NCBI GenBank assembly: GCA_019449635.1
Contig: JAGRPI010000012.1
Span: forward strand, 1-64,000
Origin: Candidatus Ferrigenium bremense
Lineage (GTDB): Bacteria; Pseudomonadota; Gammaproteobacteria; Burkholderiales; Gallionellaceae
Reading direction: 5' to 3'
Length of the DNA stretch: 64,000 bases
Shown here: positions 11,258 to 21,333 of the stretch, piece by piece
Position numbering within the stretch: the first letter of the stretch is position 1
Layout of the letters: every line of letters starts with the position of its first letter
Notes under the pieces: model-generated
Databases searched by the model: none
Told to the model about the DNA's origin: nothing
What the model saw: the letters and a program-made list of their open reading frames with translations, nothing else
Program-made: the position numbers and the translations under genes

Positions 11258-11796
11258 TGCTCAACCCACAATCATCAGTCCGCATTTTAGGTATCGATCC
11301 CGGCCTGCGCATCACCGGCTTTGGTGTTTTGGACAAGCAAGGCCAGCAACTCAGCTACGTCGCCAGCGGTTGCATCAAGACGCCTGACGGGGAGTTGCCG
11401 GAGCGCTTGAAGGCAATCCTGAATTCCCTGGGCGAGGTGATCGCGCAGCACAAGCCGGATCAGGTGGCGGTGGAAAAGGTGTTCGTCAACGTCAACCCGC
11501 AATCCACCCTGCTGCTCGGGCAGGCGCGCGGCGCGGCGATTTGCGCGGCGGTGCTGGCGAACCTGCCGGTGGCGGAATATACCGCGCTGCAGGTGAAGCA
11601 GGCCGTGGTCGGCAACGGTCATGCCGGGAAGGAACAGGTGCAGGAAATGGTGCAACGCCTGTTGAAGTTGTCCGGCACGCCCAGCCCGGATGCGGCGGAC
11701 GCGCTGGCCTGCGCGATCTGTCATGCGCACGGCGGGCAAGGTCTGGGCGTATTGGCGACGGCGGGATACCGCATGAAAAATGGGAGATTGGTTTGA
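11251..11796 (+). CDS. ruvC: Holliday junction endonuclease RuvC
   Basis: [21 protein letters not shown]...; only TTG starts available (11251 or 11257), inside the repeat edge. Confidence 0.95.
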   Translation: MVLLNPQSSVRILGIDPGLRITGFGVLDKQGQQLSYVASGCIKTPDGELPERLKAILNSLGEVIAQHKPDQVAVEKVFVNVNPQSTLLLGQARGAAICAAVLANLPVAEYTALQVKQAVVGNGHAGKEQVQEMVQRLLKLSGTPSPDAADALACAICHAHGGQGLGVLATAGYRMKNGRLV

Positions 11797-12374
11797 TTGG
11801 AAGGCTGACTGGGATATTGTTGGAAAAGAACCCGCCGCAAATCCTGCTGGATGTGCAAGGCGTGGCCTACGAACTGGACGTGCCGATGAGCACGTTCTAC
11901 AACCTGCCGATACTGCACGAAAGAGTGGTGCTGCATACGCAACTCATCGTGCGCGAGGATGCACATTTGCTATATGGTTTTTCAAGCAATGAGGAACGCA
12001 TCGCGTTTCGCCAGTTGCTCAAGATCAGCGGCGTGGGACCGAAGCTGGCGTTGTCGGTGTTGTCCGGTTTGAGCCTGAACGACCTGGCGATTGCGGTGGC
12101 AAACAAGGAGGCAGGCCGCCTCACCAAAATTCCCGGCGTCGGCAAGAAGACCGCCGAGCGGCTGCTGCTGGAATTGCAGGGTAAATTTGCGGCAACCGGC
12201 ACAAGCGCTACGCAAGGCGCGGCGGCCGCATCGTTCGGCAGCGACATCGTCAACGCGCTGCTGGCGCTGGGCTATAACGAAAAAGAGGCGGACTGGGCGG
12301 TCAAGCAATTGCCCAAGGATGCCGATGTTTCGGGCGGCATCCGCCAAGCCCTTAAGTTATTATCCAAAGCATGA
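11793..12374 (+). CDS. ruvA: Holliday junction DNA helicase subunit RuvA
   Basis: [38 protein letters not shown] start overlapping the ruvC stop. Confidence 0.95.
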   Translation: MIGRLTGILLEKNPPQILLDVQGVAYELDVPMSTFYNLPILHERVVLHTQLIVREDAHLLYGFSSNEERIAFRQLLKISGVGPKLALSVLSGLSLNDLAIAVANKEAGRLTKIPGVGKKTAERLLLELQGKFAATGTSATQGAAAASFGSDIVNALLALGYNEKEADWAVKQLPKDADVSGGIRQALKLLSKA

Positions 12375-13426
12375 TCCATAGCGACAACCTCTCCGCCGAA
12401 CCGCGTTTGATCGCTTCCACGCCCGTTTCGAAGCAGGAGGAGGCGCTGGAGCGCGCGCTGCGCCCCAAGCAGCTCGACGAATACGTCGGGCAGGAAAAGA
12501 TCCGCGGCCAACTGGAGATATTCATCGAAGCGGCGAAGCGGCGCAGCGAGCCGCTCGACCACGTGCTGCTGTTCGGTCCGCCGGGACTGGGCAAGACCAC
12601 GCTGGCGCAGATCATCGCGCGCGAGATGGGCGTGAACCTGCGCCACACGTCCGGCCCGGTGCTCGAGCGTGCCGGCGACCTAGCCGCGCTGCTGACCAAC
12701 CTCGAACCGCACGACGTGCTGTTCATCGACGAGATCCACCGCCTCTCGCCGGTGGTCGAGGAAATCCTGTATCCGGCGCTGGAGGATTACCAGATCGACA
12801 TCATGATCGGCGAAGGCCCGGCGGCGCGCTCGGTGAAACTCGACCTGCCGCCGTTCACCCTGGTCGGTGCAACCACGCGCGCCGGGATGCTGACCAATCC
12901 GCTGCGCGACCGCTTCGGCATCGTGGCGCGGCTGGAGTTCTACACGCCGCAGGAATTGCAGCGCATCGTGCTGCGTTCGGCGGGGTTGCTGGAAATGAGC
13001 CTGACCCACGATGGCGCGCTGGAGATCGCCAACCGTTCGCGCGGCACGCCGCGCATCGCCAATCGGCTGCTGCGCCGCGTGCGCGATTTCGCCGAAGTGA
13101 AGGCGGACGGCAATGCCACGCGCGAAGTGGCGGACGCCGCGCTGACCATGCTGGATGTGGACTCGCAGGGCCTGGATGTGATGGACCGCAAACTGCTGCT
13201 GACTGTGATCGAGAAGTTTCTCGGTGGGCCGGTCGGCGTGGACAACCTTGCCGCGGCGATCGGCGAGGAACGCGACACCATCGAGGATGTGCTGGAGCCC
13301 TACCTGATCCAGCAGGGCTATCTGCAACGCACGCCGCGCGGGCGCATGGCCACCGCGAATGCCTACCGCCATTTCGGGTTGGTGGTGGCGAATAACCCCA
13401 TCAACAGGGATTTGCTGGATGAATAA
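12371..13426 (+). CDS. ruvB: Holliday junction DNA helicase RuvB
   Basis: [29 protein letters not shown]...[24 protein letters not shown]. Confidence 0.98.
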   Translation: MIHSDNLSAEPRLIASTPVSKQEEALERALRPKQLDEYVGQEKIRGQLEIFIEAAKRRSEPLDHVLLFGPPGLGKTTLAQIIAREMGVNLRHTSGPVLERAGDLAALLTNLEPHDVLFIDEIHRLSPVVEEILYPALEDYQIDIMIGEGPAARSVKLDLPPFTLVGATTRAGMLTNPLRDRFGIVARLEFYTPQELQRIVLRSAGLLEMSLTHDGALEIANRSRGTPRIANRLLRRVRDFAEVKADGNATREVADAALTMLDVDSQGLDVMDRKLLLTVIEKFLGGPVGVDNLAAAIGEERDTIEDVLEPYLIQQGYLQRTPRGRMATANAYRHFGLVVANNPINRDLLDE

Positions 13427-13823
13427 GCACAAGGTCTTTGCCCTGCCTGTCCGGGTCTATTTCCAGGACACTGACGCGGGCGGTGTGGTGTATCACGCCA
13501 GCTATGTGAACTTCATGGAGCGGGCGCGCACCGAGTGGCTGCGCACGCATGGCTACAGCAATGCCGGATTGATGAAGGAGTTCGGCGTGGTGTTCGTGGT
13601 GCGCTCGCTCAGGCTGGATTATCTCAAGCCCGCGCTGCTCGACGATCTGCTGGACGTGACGGCACAGATCAAGGACATCGGGCGCAGCCGCCTTGATTTG
13701 CTGCAGAGTGTGCTGCGCGGGGATGAGTTGCTGACCGAAGCGGAGGTGCATCTGGTCTGTGTCTCGCTGGAAGGTTTCAAGCCGGTCAGCGTGCCGGAGG
13801 TGTTGCGCAAGCAGTTGAAATAG
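13419..13823 (+). CDS. ybgC: Tol-Pal-associated acyl-CoA thioesterase
   Basis: [34 protein letters not shown]. Confidence 0.95.
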   Translation: MNKHKVFALPVRVYFQDTDAGGVVYHASYVNFMERARTEWLRTHGYSNAGLMKEFGVVFVVRSLRLDYLKPALLDDLLDVTAQIKDIGRSRLDLLQSVLRGDELLTEAEVHLVCVSLEGFKPVSVPEVLRKQLK

Positions 13824-13828
13824 GAAGC

Positions 13829-13882
13829 AGGAGCGCGCCCTGCGCGCGAACAGGCCCGTAATCGCGCGCAGGGCGCGCTCCT
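13829..13882. repeat. Perfect 21-bp-stem hairpin (REP-like) between ybgC and tolQ
   Basis: aggagcgcgccctgcgcgcga-acaggcccgtaa-tcgcgcgcagggcgcgctcct. Confidence 0.85.
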
Positions 13883-13926
13883 ACACTTTAGGTGGATAAT
13901 TTGGGTTTAATCGGGAAAGGACAGTA

Positions 13927-14604
13927 ATGGAAGTGACGCAGGATTTGTCATTCATACATCTCATCAGCAATGCCAGCATGCTGGTGCAACTGGTGATGGG
14001 CCTGTTGCTGCTGGTGTCGCTGCTGTCGTGGTGGTACATCTTCCTCAAGCTGTTCGCCATCCGCCGCGAAGTCAGGCTGACCGGGAAATTCGAGGATGCG
14101 TTCTGGCACAACCAGAACCTCAATGAGCTTTACAAGCAGGTAAGCGGTACTGCGCAGCACAACCAGGGTGCGCTGGAGCGCATCTTTGCCGCCGGTTTGG
14201 TCGAGTTCGTCAAATTGAAAAAGCAGCATGGGGTGGATGCCGCAGCGGTGATGGACGGCACGCGCCGCGCGATGCGCGCCACCTACCAGCGTGAGATGGA
14301 CAGGCTGGAGTCACATCTGGCGTTCCTCGCTTCGGTCGGCTCGGTCAGCCCGTACGTCGGGTTGTTCGGCACGGTATGGGGCATCATGAATGCGTTTCGC
14401 GGCCTGGCGAATGTCGGGCAGGCGACGCTGGCGCATGTCGCACCGGGTATCGCCGAGGCGCTGGTGGCGACAGCCATGGGCCTGTTCGCGGCGATTCCGG
14501 CGGTGGTCGCCTACAACCGCTACGCGCATGACATCAACCGCCTGGCCACGCGCTTCGAGAGCTTCACCGAAGAGTTCTCCAACGTATTGCAGCGCCAGCC
14601 ATGA
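13927..14604 (+). CDS. tolQ: Tol-Pal system protein TolQ
   Basis: SLLSWWYIFLKLF...; GLFGTVWGIMNAFRGLANVGQATLAHVAPGIAEALVATAMGLFAAIPAVVAYNR. Confidence 0.97.
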   Translation: MEVTQDLSFIHLISNASMLVQLVMGLLLLVSLLSWWYIFLKLFAIRREVRLTGKFEDAFWHNQNLNELYKQVSGTAQHNQGALERIFAAGLVEFVKLKKQHGVDAAAVMDGTRRAMRATYQREMDRLESHLAFLASVGSVSPYVGLFGTVWGIMNAFRGLANVGQATLAHVAPGIAEALVATAMGLFAAIPAVVAYNRYAHDINRLATRFESFTEEFSNVLQRQP

Positions 14605-14613
14605 ACACATCTG

Positions 14614-14735
14614 AAAACCTACTGCGCGGGTGGCTGGCTTCGTTGCTCGGTGCTCGCTCCGTCGCCTGCCAGAACGGTATGTCTCGGTCGCTCCGCGTCT
14701 CGCGCCTTGCCATCCATCCCGCTCGCTACGGTTTT
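14614..14735. repeat. Insertion-like element between tolQ and tolR (family C)
   Basis: aaaacctactgcgcgggtggctggcttcgttgctcgg ... cccgctcgctacggtttt; inverted ends, related ends at 7978-8140. Confidence 0.55.
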
Positions 14736-14740
14736 GAGAG

Positions 14741-15172
14741 GTGTTTGTGAATTCTGAACGCCGCGCCGCGCGCCGTCTGATGAACGAGATCAACGTCGTT
14801 CCGTATATCGACGTGATGCTGGTGCTGCTGGTGATCTTCATGGTGACCGCGCCGCTGATGAATCCCGGGCAGATCGATCTGCCGCAGGTCGGCAAGTCGC
14901 TGGCCCCGCCGGTCGCGCCGCTGGAGGTCATCATCAAAAAAGATGCCACACTGGCGCTGCGCGATCATTCCAGGGGCGGCAAGGAAAGCCGGGTTTCGCG
15001 CGAAGAGCTGGTTGCGATACTGAAAACCAGGCAGGGTATACAGGCGGAGCAGGCGGTGGTGATTTCCGCCGATAAGAACGTGCGCTATGAAGAAGTCATC
15101 AACGTGATGGATGTGCTGCAGCAGCAGCAGATCAAGAAGGTCGGGTTGCTCACCCAAGCCAAGGGTAAATGA
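14741..15172 (+). CDS. tolR: Tol-Pal system protein TolR (ExbD family)
   Basis: RLMNEINVVPYIDVMLVLLVIFMVTAPLMNPGQIDLP; GTG start at 14741 or 14747. Confidence 0.95.
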   Translation: MFVNSERRAARRLMNEINVVPYIDVMLVLLVIFMVTAPLMNPGQIDLPQVGKSLAPPVAPLEVIIKKDATLALRDHSRGGKESRVSREELVAILKTRQGIQAEQAVVISADKNVRYEEVINVMDVLQQQQIKKVGLLTQAKGK

Positions 15173-15864
15173 GCGCAATCGTTTATCGCGAACCTTACCA
15201 ATTGCCCGCGGGCATCCTGGCCGTGGCGGTGCATGGCGTGTTTTTCGCATTGCTGTATTTCGGTTTTGCCTGGCAGACGCAGCCCGCCGGAGCGATGAGC
15301 GTGGAGTTGTGGCAAAGCCTGCCGGACATGGTTGCCGCGCCACCCGTCCAGGCCAAGGTCGAGAAGGCCGTGCAAGCGCCGCAACCGGAAAAAACAGTTA
15401 AGCCGGATATTGCGCTGCCGGACAAGAAGAAACCTGTCCTGAGCATCGTCGAAGGGGTTGAAGCCAAGCCTGCTGCGGCAAGCAAAGAAAACCAAGCCAA
15501 GCCCATGGTACAAAAGCCGGGCACCTCCGGCGCGGACAGGCAGGCTGCGCGCGAGCAGGCCGAACAGGCGGCGGCGATTGGCCGCGTGATAGATGAATAC
15601 ACCGGCAAGATCATCGGCAAGGTGCGCCGCAATATCGTGATGCCGCCGGATGTGGCGAACGATGCGCGCGCCGAATTTTCGGTGACGCTGCTGCCGGGCG
15701 GTGCGGTGCTGAGCACAAGACTGACCCGATCCAGCGGCAATGCGGTTTATGACAATGCGGTGGAGCGCGCGATATTAAAATCGCAACCGTTGCCGTTGCC
15801 CGCCGATGTGACGATGTTCAATAGATTTCGTGAATTGAAGCTGGTGTTCAGGCCGGTTGAATAG
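15169..15864 (+). CDS. tolA: Cell envelope protein TolA
   Basis: Single TM then K/A/E-rich linker and TonB/TolA-like C-terminus (IIGKVRRNIVMPPDVANDARAEFSVTLLPGGAVL); position in the tol operon. Confidence 0.92.
   Translation: MSAIVYREPYQLPAGILAVAVHGVFFALLYFGFAWQTQPAGAMSVELWQSLPDMVAAPPVQAKVEKAVQAPQPEKTVKPDIALPDKKKPVLSIVEGVEAKPAAASKENQAKPMVQKPGTSGADRQAAREQAEQAAAIGRVIDEYTGKIIGKVRRNIVMPPDVANDARAEFSVTLLPGGAVLSTRLTRSSGNAVYDNAVERAILKSQPLPLPADVTMFNRFRELKLVFRPVE
15433..15455. repeat. Copy of CCTGTCCTGAGC..GTCGAAGG repeat inside tolA
   Basis: cctgtcctgagcatcgtcgaagg; encodes PVLSIVEG in frame; compare 48741-48764. Confidence 0.65.
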
Positions 15865-15874
15865 AGGAGCGTTT

Positions 15875-17146
15875 ATGGTGTTGCGCGTATTGCGGGGCGT
15901 GGCCGGGTTGCTGCTGTGGGCGCAAGCATCAATGGCGGGCGCGGTGTTGAATATCGAAATCATCGGTGCGGGAGAACACCAGATTCCGATTGCCATCGTG
16001 CCGTTCGGCGGGGACGACAAGCTGGCGCAAGCCATCAACGAGGTGGTGACGGGCGACTTGCAGCGCAGCGGGCTGTTCCGTTTGGTTGACCCGACAGGAA
16101 AATCGCCGCACGAACCTGCCGAGGTCAGCTATCCGGATTGGCAGGTGCGCGGCGCGGAGGCGCTGGCGATCGGCACGGTTGCGGCACAACCCAATGGCCG
16201 CCTCGAGGCGCGCTTCCGCCTGCTGGACGCGGTCAAGCAAACGGAGCTGACCGGCCAGGCAGTCTCGGCAGGCGAAAACCAGATACGCGCCATCGGGCAT
16301 CGCATCGCGGATCTGATCTATGAAAAACTGACCGGCGACAAGGGCGTGTTCAGTACGCGCATCGTTTATGTGAACCGCGTTGGAAAGAATTTCCGCCTGA
16401 TCGTGGCGGACAGCGACGGTTACAACGAGCAGACCGTGCTGGCGCAAAGCGAGCCGATCATGTCCCCCTCCTGGTCGCCGGACGGCAGCCATCTTGCCTA
16501 TGTGAGCTTCGAGACCATGCATGCCGTGGTGTATGTGCAATCGCTGTACACCAATCAGCGCATGGTGCTGGCCGATTTTCGCGGCAGCAACAGTGCGCCG
16601 GCCTGGTCGCCGGACGGCAAGCAACTGGCGCTTGTGCTGACGCGCGACGGCAGTTCGCAGATTTACCTGAGCCGCCCGGATGGCAGCGGCATGCGGCGCA
16701 TCACCTTCAGCGGCGCGATCGATACCGAGCCGAATTTTTCACCGGACGGGCAATACCTGCTATTCACCTCGGATCGCGGCGGCAGCGCGCAGATCTACCG
16801 CATGCCCGTGGAGGGCGGGGCAGCAGAGCGTCTGACGTTCGGTGAAGGCACCAACTTCTCGCCGCGGCACAGCCCGGACGGCAAAAGCTTTGTGTTTGCG
16901 CATCTCGACAATGGCAAGTTTTATGTTGCCGTGCAGGACTTTCAGACCGGGCAGATGTCCCTGCTCACCGAAGGCGGATGGGAGAAAAAACCCAGCTTCG
17001 CGCCCAACGGAAAACTCATTCTGTTTGCCAGCGAGGCGCGCAGCCGTGGTATATTGGCGACCGTTTCCAGCGACGGTCGTGTCAAGCAGCATATGTTCAC
17101 GCAAAGCGGTGATGCACGCGAACCAGTGTGGGGACCATATCCTTAA
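15875..17146 (+). CDS. tolB: Tol-Pal system beta-propeller protein TolB
   Basis: WSPDGSHLAYVSFE...FSPDGQYLLFTSDRGGSAQIYRM WD40-like repeats. Confidence 0.96.
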   Translation: MVLRVLRGVAGLLLWAQASMAGAVLNIEIIGAGEHQIPIAIVPFGGDDKLAQAINEVVTGDLQRSGLFRLVDPTGKSPHEPAEVSYPDWQVRGAEALAIGTVAAQPNGRLEARFRLLDAVKQTELTGQAVSAGENQIRAIGHRIADLIYEKLTGDKGVFSTRIVYVNRVGKNFRLIVADSDGYNEQTVLAQSEPIMSPSWSPDGSHLAYVSFETMHAVVYVQSLYTNQRMVLADFRGSNSAPAWSPDGKQLALVLTRDGSSQIYLSRPDGSGMRRITFSGAIDTEPNFSPDGQYLLFTSDRGGSAQIYRMPVEGGAAERLTFGEGTNFSPRHSPDGKSFVFAHLDNGKFYVAVQDFQTGQMSLLTEGGWEKKPSFAPNGKLILFASEARSRGILATVSSDGRVKQHMFTQSGDAREPVWGPYP

Positions 17147-17170
17147 CCTAACCTAGCAAAGGGGAATGCC

Positions 17171-17677
17171 ATGAAAAAATTAATAATCAGTATCGTATTG
17201 GTCAATTTGCTTGCTGCCTGCGCCAGTGAACCAAAGAAGGAGGCTGCTGCTCCAGCACCTGCGCCCAAGGCAGAAGCACCCAAGGCGGCTCCTGCTCCCG
17301 CACCCAAGGCAGAAGTCGATCCGCTGAACGATCCGAACAGCATTCTGGCCAAGCGCAGCACCTACTACCCGTTCGATGTGTCGGTGGTACAGGAGGCGGA
17401 CAAGCCGGTCGTGCAGGCACACGCCAAGTATTTGAGCGAGCATGCCAACCGCAAGGTGCGTCTCGAAGGCAATTGCGACGAGCGCGGCAGCAATGAATAT
17501 AACCTCGGCCTCGGTCAGCGCCGCGCCGATGGTGTAAATAAGATGCTGGTACTGGGTGGAGCGAAAGCGGATCAGTTGGAAAGCGTCAGTTATGGCGAAG
17601 AAAAGCCCATGGCATCCGGTCATGACGAAGCCTCCTGGTCGCAGAATCGCCGTACCGACCTGAACTACACAAAGTAA
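17171..17677 (+). CDS. pal: Peptidoglycan-associated lipoprotein Pal
   Basis: LLAACASEPKKEA lipobox; OmpA-like VRLEGNCDERGSNEYNLGLGQRRADGVNKMLVLGG. Confidence 0.96.
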   Translation: MKKLIISIVLVNLLAACASEPKKEAAAPAPAPKAEAPKAAPAPAPKAEVDPLNDPNSILAKRSTYYPFDVSVVQEADKPVVQAHAKYLSEHANRKVRLEGNCDERGSNEYNLGLGQRRADGVNKMLVLGGAKADQLESVSYGEEKPMASGHDEASWSQNRRTDLNYTK

Positions 17678-17681
17678 TACC

Positions 17682-18431
17682 ATGCTGAAGCAGCGAGTCC
17701 TCTTGTTGCTGGCTTTGTGTTGTGCCGCTCCCGCGCAGGCGGGGTTGTTTTCGGATGACGATGCGCGCAAACAGATCCAGCAGCTTGAGGAGCGTGTGCT
17801 CAAGCTGGAAGCTGCCACCGAACAGCAAACCAAGTCACTGCTGGACTTGCTGGGGCAGATCGAAGCGCTGAACGGTGAAATCCGCAAGCTGCGCGGGCAG
17901 AATGAAGAACTGGCGCACGGCTTGCAGGATGCCGAAAAACGCGAAAAGGATTTTTATGTGGATCTGGATACGCGCCTGCGCCGCTTCGAACCCACGGATA
18001 ATGCGGCGCAAACCGGCGGCGATACTGCCGCGGTGCCGGTCGATTCCGATGACCCTACAGCGGAAAACCGCGCCTTTGAAGCGGCCTACGGCTTGTTCAA
18101 GGGGGGGAGCCATGAAAACGCGGTTATGGCGTTTCAGGAATTCCTCAAGAAATACCCCGGATCGGTGCATGTGCCCAATGCAGATTATTGGCTGGGCAAT
18201 GCACAGTTCGCGCTGAAGGATTACAAGAATGCGCTCGCTACCTACCAGGGCCTGCTCAAGGCTTTTCCCGGCATGCCCAAAGCGGCCGAGGTGCTGTTCA
18301 ACGTCGCCGGATGCCAGCAGGAATTAAAGCAGGGTGCGGCCGCGCAAAAAACCCTCAAGCAACTTGTCGCCAAATACCCTGACAGCGAAGCTGCCGGGAA
18401 GGCCAAGAAACTCATCACTACTGCCAAGTAG
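17682..18431 (+). CDS. cpoB: Cell division coordinator CpoB/YbgF
   Basis: Coiled coil plus TPR: YPGSVHVPNADYWLGNAQFALKDYKNALATYQGLLKAFP. Confidence 0.93.
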   Translation: MLKQRVLLLLALCCAAPAQAGLFSDDDARKQIQQLEERVLKLEAATEQQTKSLLDLLGQIEALNGEIRKLRGQNEELAHGLQDAEKREKDFYVDLDTRLRRFEPTDNAAQTGGDTAAVPVDSDDPTAENRAFEAAYGLFKGGSHENAVMAFQEFLKKYPGSVHVPNADYWLGNAQFALKDYKNALATYQGLLKAFPGMPKAAEVLFNVAGCQQELKQGAAAQKTLKQLVAKYPDSEAAGKAKKLITTAK

Positions 18432-18436
18432 TCGCC

Positions 18437-19096
18437 ATGCCTTCCCATGATTTAGATGCACAGTTGCGCATCAGCGAAATATTTTTTTCCCTGCAAGGCG
18501 AGACCGGCCGCATCGGCCTGCCCACGGTGTTTATCCGCCTGACTGGATGTCCGTTGCGTTGCACCTACTGCGACACGACCTATGCTTTCACAGGCGGGAA
18601 GAACATGAGCGTGGCGGAAATCCTCCGCCAGGTTGCCGACTATACGCCGCATTATGTGACCGTCACCGGCGGCGAACCGTTGGCGCAAAAGAACTGCCTG
18701 GCGCTGTTGCACGCATTATGCGATGCGGGCTACGAGGTGTCGCTGGAAACCAGCGGCGCCCTGGATATCGGCGAAGTGGACGCGCGCGTGATGCGCGTGG
18801 TGGACATCAAGACCCCCGCATCCGGCGAAGCCGAGAAGAACCGCTGGGAAAATCTGTCGCTGCTTAACCGGCATGACGAAATCAAATTCGTGCTGTGTGA
18901 CGAGAACGACTACCAATGGGCAAGGCAAATCCTGCAGCAACATCGCCTGACCGAAAAATGCGAAGTGGCTTTCTCGCCCGCGCATGGCGCGCTGGATGCG
19001 ACGCAGCTGGCAGAATGGGTCTTGCGCGACCGCCTGCCGGTCAGGATGCTGCTGCAGTTGCACAAGCTGCTGTGGAACAATGCGCTTGGGCATTAG
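18437..19096 (+). CDS. queE: 7-carboxy-7-deazaguanine synthase QueE
   Basis: LRISEIFFSLQGETGRIGLPTVFIRLTGCPLRCTYCDTTYAF radical SAM motif. Confidence 0.95.
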   Translation: MPSHDLDAQLRISEIFFSLQGETGRIGLPTVFIRLTGCPLRCTYCDTTYAFTGGKNMSVAEILRQVADYTPHYVTVTGGEPLAQKNCLALLHALCDAGYEVSLETSGALDIGEVDARVMRVVDIKTPASGEAEKNRWENLSLLNRHDEIKFVLCDENDYQWARQILQQHRLTEKCEVAFSPAHGALDATQLAEWVLRDRLPVRMLLQLHKLLWNNALGH

Positions 19097-19110
19097 ATTC
19101 AAAAACGGCA

Positions 19111-19246
19111 ATCAGCCACGGATGTACACGGATTATCACGGATAAAGCATTATGAAAAATTTCGCTACTCACAGGAATAATGCCCAGGATAAAAAGTGTG
19201 ATGCGCTGGTAATCCGTGCTTATCCGTGTTTATCTGTGGCTAATCT
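19111..19246. repeat. Intergenic inverted-repeat element ('AGCCACGGAT...ATCTGTGGCT' family D)
   Basis: atcagccacggatgtacacggattatcacgg...aatccgtgcttatccgtgtttatctgtggctaat; second copy at 47523-47622. Confidence 0.7.
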
Positions 19247-19255
19247 GTTTTCCCA

Positions 19256-19933
19256 ATGATGAAAAACGCTGTCGTGCTCTTGTCGGGTGGGCTGGATTCG
19301 GCAACCGTGCTGGCCATGGCGCGCGCGCAGGGTTTTGCCTGCTACACACTGAGCGTGGATTACGGGCAGCGCCATCACGCCGAACTGGCCGCCGCGCAGC
19401 GCGTCGCGCAAATGCTCGGTGCGTATGAACACCGGGTGATCAATATCGATCTCACCGGATTCGGCGGCTCCGCCCTCACCGACAACAACATCGCCGTGCC
19501 GCAACAGGCGACGGAAGGCATCCCGCTGACTTACGTTCCCGCACGCAACACCATCATGCTGTCGCTGGCCCTGGCCTGGGCCGAAGTACTGCAGGCGCAG
19601 GACATTTTCATCGGTGTGAACGCGGTGGATTATTCCGGTTATCCCGATTGCCGCCCCGCCTATATCGAGGCCTTCGAACGCATGGCCAATCTCGCCACCC
19701 GGGCCGCCGTCGAAGGCCGTCCGCTGACCGTCCATGCGCCGTTGCTGTACTTGTCCAAGGCGGAGATTATCCGGCAGGGAAATGCGCTCGGGGTGGATTA
19801 CGCGCAGACCGTTTCCTGCTATCAGGCCGATGAATCGGGGCGTGCCTGCGGCGTATGCGATTCATGCCGCCTGCGCAGCGCCGGGTTTATTGCCGCCGGT
19901 GTGGATGACCCGACCGCATATCGTGCAACATAG
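19256..19933 (+). CDS. queC: 7-cyano-7-deazaguanine synthase QueC
   Basis: [37 protein letters not shown]...[10 protein letters not shown]. Confidence 0.96.
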   Translation: MMKNAVVLLSGGLDSATVLAMARAQGFACYTLSVDYGQRHHAELAAAQRVAQMLGAYEHRVINIDLTGFGGSALTDNNIAVPQQATEGIPLTYVPARNTIMLSLALAWAEVLQAQDIFIGVNAVDYSGYPDCRPAYIEAFERMANLATRAAVEGRPLTVHAPLLYLSKAEIIRQGNALGVDYAQTVSCYQADESGRACGVCDSCRLRSAGFIAAGVDDPTAYRAT

Positions 19934-20010
19934 CCGCCAAGCCTTGTTGCAAGCGGCATTTTGCGTTGACAGGGTGGGCCAAACCCGTATAATTCGCGCT
20001 CTTTTGCGAG

Positions 20011-20086
20011 GGGTCGTTAGCTCAGCCGGTAGAGCAGCGGACTTTTAATCCGTTGGTCGCCAGTTCGAATCTGGCACGACCCACCA
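20011..20086 (+). tRNA. tRNA-Lys(TTT)
   Basis: gggtcgttagctcagccggtagagcagcggacttttaatccgttggtcgccagttcgaatctggcacgacccacca. Confidence 0.97.
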
Positions 20087-20121
20087 CCTGCAAATGAGTC
20101 TTTGGTTGTACTCGCATTAAA

Positions 20122-20197
20122 GCCGCTTTAGCTCAGTTGGTAGAGCAACCGCCTTGTAAGCGGTAGGTCGTCAGTTCGAATCCGACAAGCGGCACCA
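20122..20197 (+). tRNA. tRNA-Thr(TGT)
   Basis: gccgctttagctcagttggtagagcaaccgccttgtaagcggtaggtcgtcagttcgaatccgacaagcggcacca. Confidence 0.95.
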
Positions 20198-20252
20198 TCC
20201 CTTTCAGCTGCCACAGATCGTTGTGAAGATTCATTTGATAAATATTTTTTGT

Positions 20253-20269
20253 GTTAAGCATTCCTTAAG
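20253..20269 (+). promoter_or_regulatory. PmrA/QseB-like box GTTAAG-N5-CTTAAG upstream of the cytochrome operon
   Basis: gttaagcattccttaag, hexamers 11 bp apart, 49 bp before the ATG; a PmrA/QseB-type regulator is encoded in the same cluster. Confidence 0.55.
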
Positions 20270-20318
20270 CTTGGCCTTTTATCCTGAACGCCTCGTAATT
20301 TATTTCAGGAGATCAAAA

Positions 20319-20738
20319 ATGTTTCGTGTATTTTATGCATCGGGTCTGGCACTAATGGCTATTGTTGGATTGGCGGCGCAGCCGGCTTTTGCGGAAACGC
20401 CCAACGAGATACTGGCTTCCATCCAGAAGGAAGCGTCGGGCACGGCCGGCTCCCAGGGATTCTCGGCCGCGCGTGGGGAGAGTTTCTTCAAGGCAAAGCA
20501 CGGCGGCGAATGGAGCTGCGCTTCCTGTCATACCGATAACCCCGCTGCGCCGGGCAAGCATGCCAAGACCGGCAAGGCCATCGAACCGCTGGCACCGTCT
20601 GCCAATGCGGAGCGATTTGCCAGCCCGAAGAAAGTGGAAAAATGGTTCAAGCGCAATTGTAACGATGTGTTGAGCCGTGTCTGCACGCCGCAGGAAAAGG
20701 GCGACGTGCTTGCCTACCTGCTTGCCGTCAAGAAATAA
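20319..20738 (+). CDS. SHP-like (DUF1924) monohaem cytochrome c
   Basis: Signal peptide; WSCASCHTDNPAAPGKHAKTGKAIEPLAPSANAERF...CNDVLSRVCTPQEKGDVLAYL. Confidence 0.88.
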   Translation: MFRVFYASGLALMAIVGLAAQPAFAETPNEILASIQKEASGTAGSQGFSAARGESFFKAKHGGEWSCASCHTDNPAAPGKHAKTGKAIEPLAPSANAERFASPKKVEKWFKRNCNDVLSRVCTPQEKGDVLAYLLAVKK

Positions 20739-20748
20739 GGAAATTGCC

Positions 20749-21321
20749 ATGTCGATTCATAAGCAAAAAACTTTCCGGGTGCTTGCCGTTGTCTTGCTGG
20801 CAATGGGCGTAACGTTGTCTGTCGCGCAGGCCGATGACGATGACCGCGATGAAAGATACGGCGGAAGGTATGGCGAGAAGTACGGTGAGAAGCACAGCGG
20901 CAAATACGGTGGCGAAAACCGCGGCAAGCCAGTCCAGCCCGCGCAGACTAACGCCAAGTTCCAGCGGGAATGTTCCGATTGCCATATCGCCTATGCGCCG
21001 GGGCTGCTGCCCGCCGAATCCTGGCGCAAGGTCATGGCCGGTCTGGATAAGCATTTCGGCTCGGATGCATCGCTGGATGCGCAGGACAACAAGGAGATCA
21101 CCGCATTTCTGGTGAACAACGCCTCCAACCGCTGGAGCGCTTCGACAGCGCCGCTGCGAATCTCCGAAACCGCCTGGTTCAAGCGCAAGCACGACGATCA
21201 CGAGATTTCTCCGGCGGTCTGGAAAAACCCACTGGTAAAAAGTCCGGCCAACTGCGCGGCTTGTCATCCGCGGGCAGAGCGCGGCGACTTCAACGAACAT
21301 GATATAAGGATACCTAAATAA
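20749..21321 (+). CDS. Diheme cytochrome c (DHC-like)
   Basis: CSDCH and CAACH; secreted; SHP-DHC-CYB gene order. Confidence 0.88.
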   Translation: MSIHKQKTFRVLAVVLLAMGVTLSVAQADDDDRDERYGGRYGEKYGEKHSGKYGGENRGKPVQPAQTNAKFQRECSDCHIAYAPGLLPAESWRKVMAGLDKHFGSDASLDAQDNKEITAFLVNNASNRWSASTAPLRISETAWFKRKHDDHEISPAVWKNPLVKSPANCAACHPRAERGDFNEHDIRIPK

Positions 21322-21333
21322 TATGGAGACATC

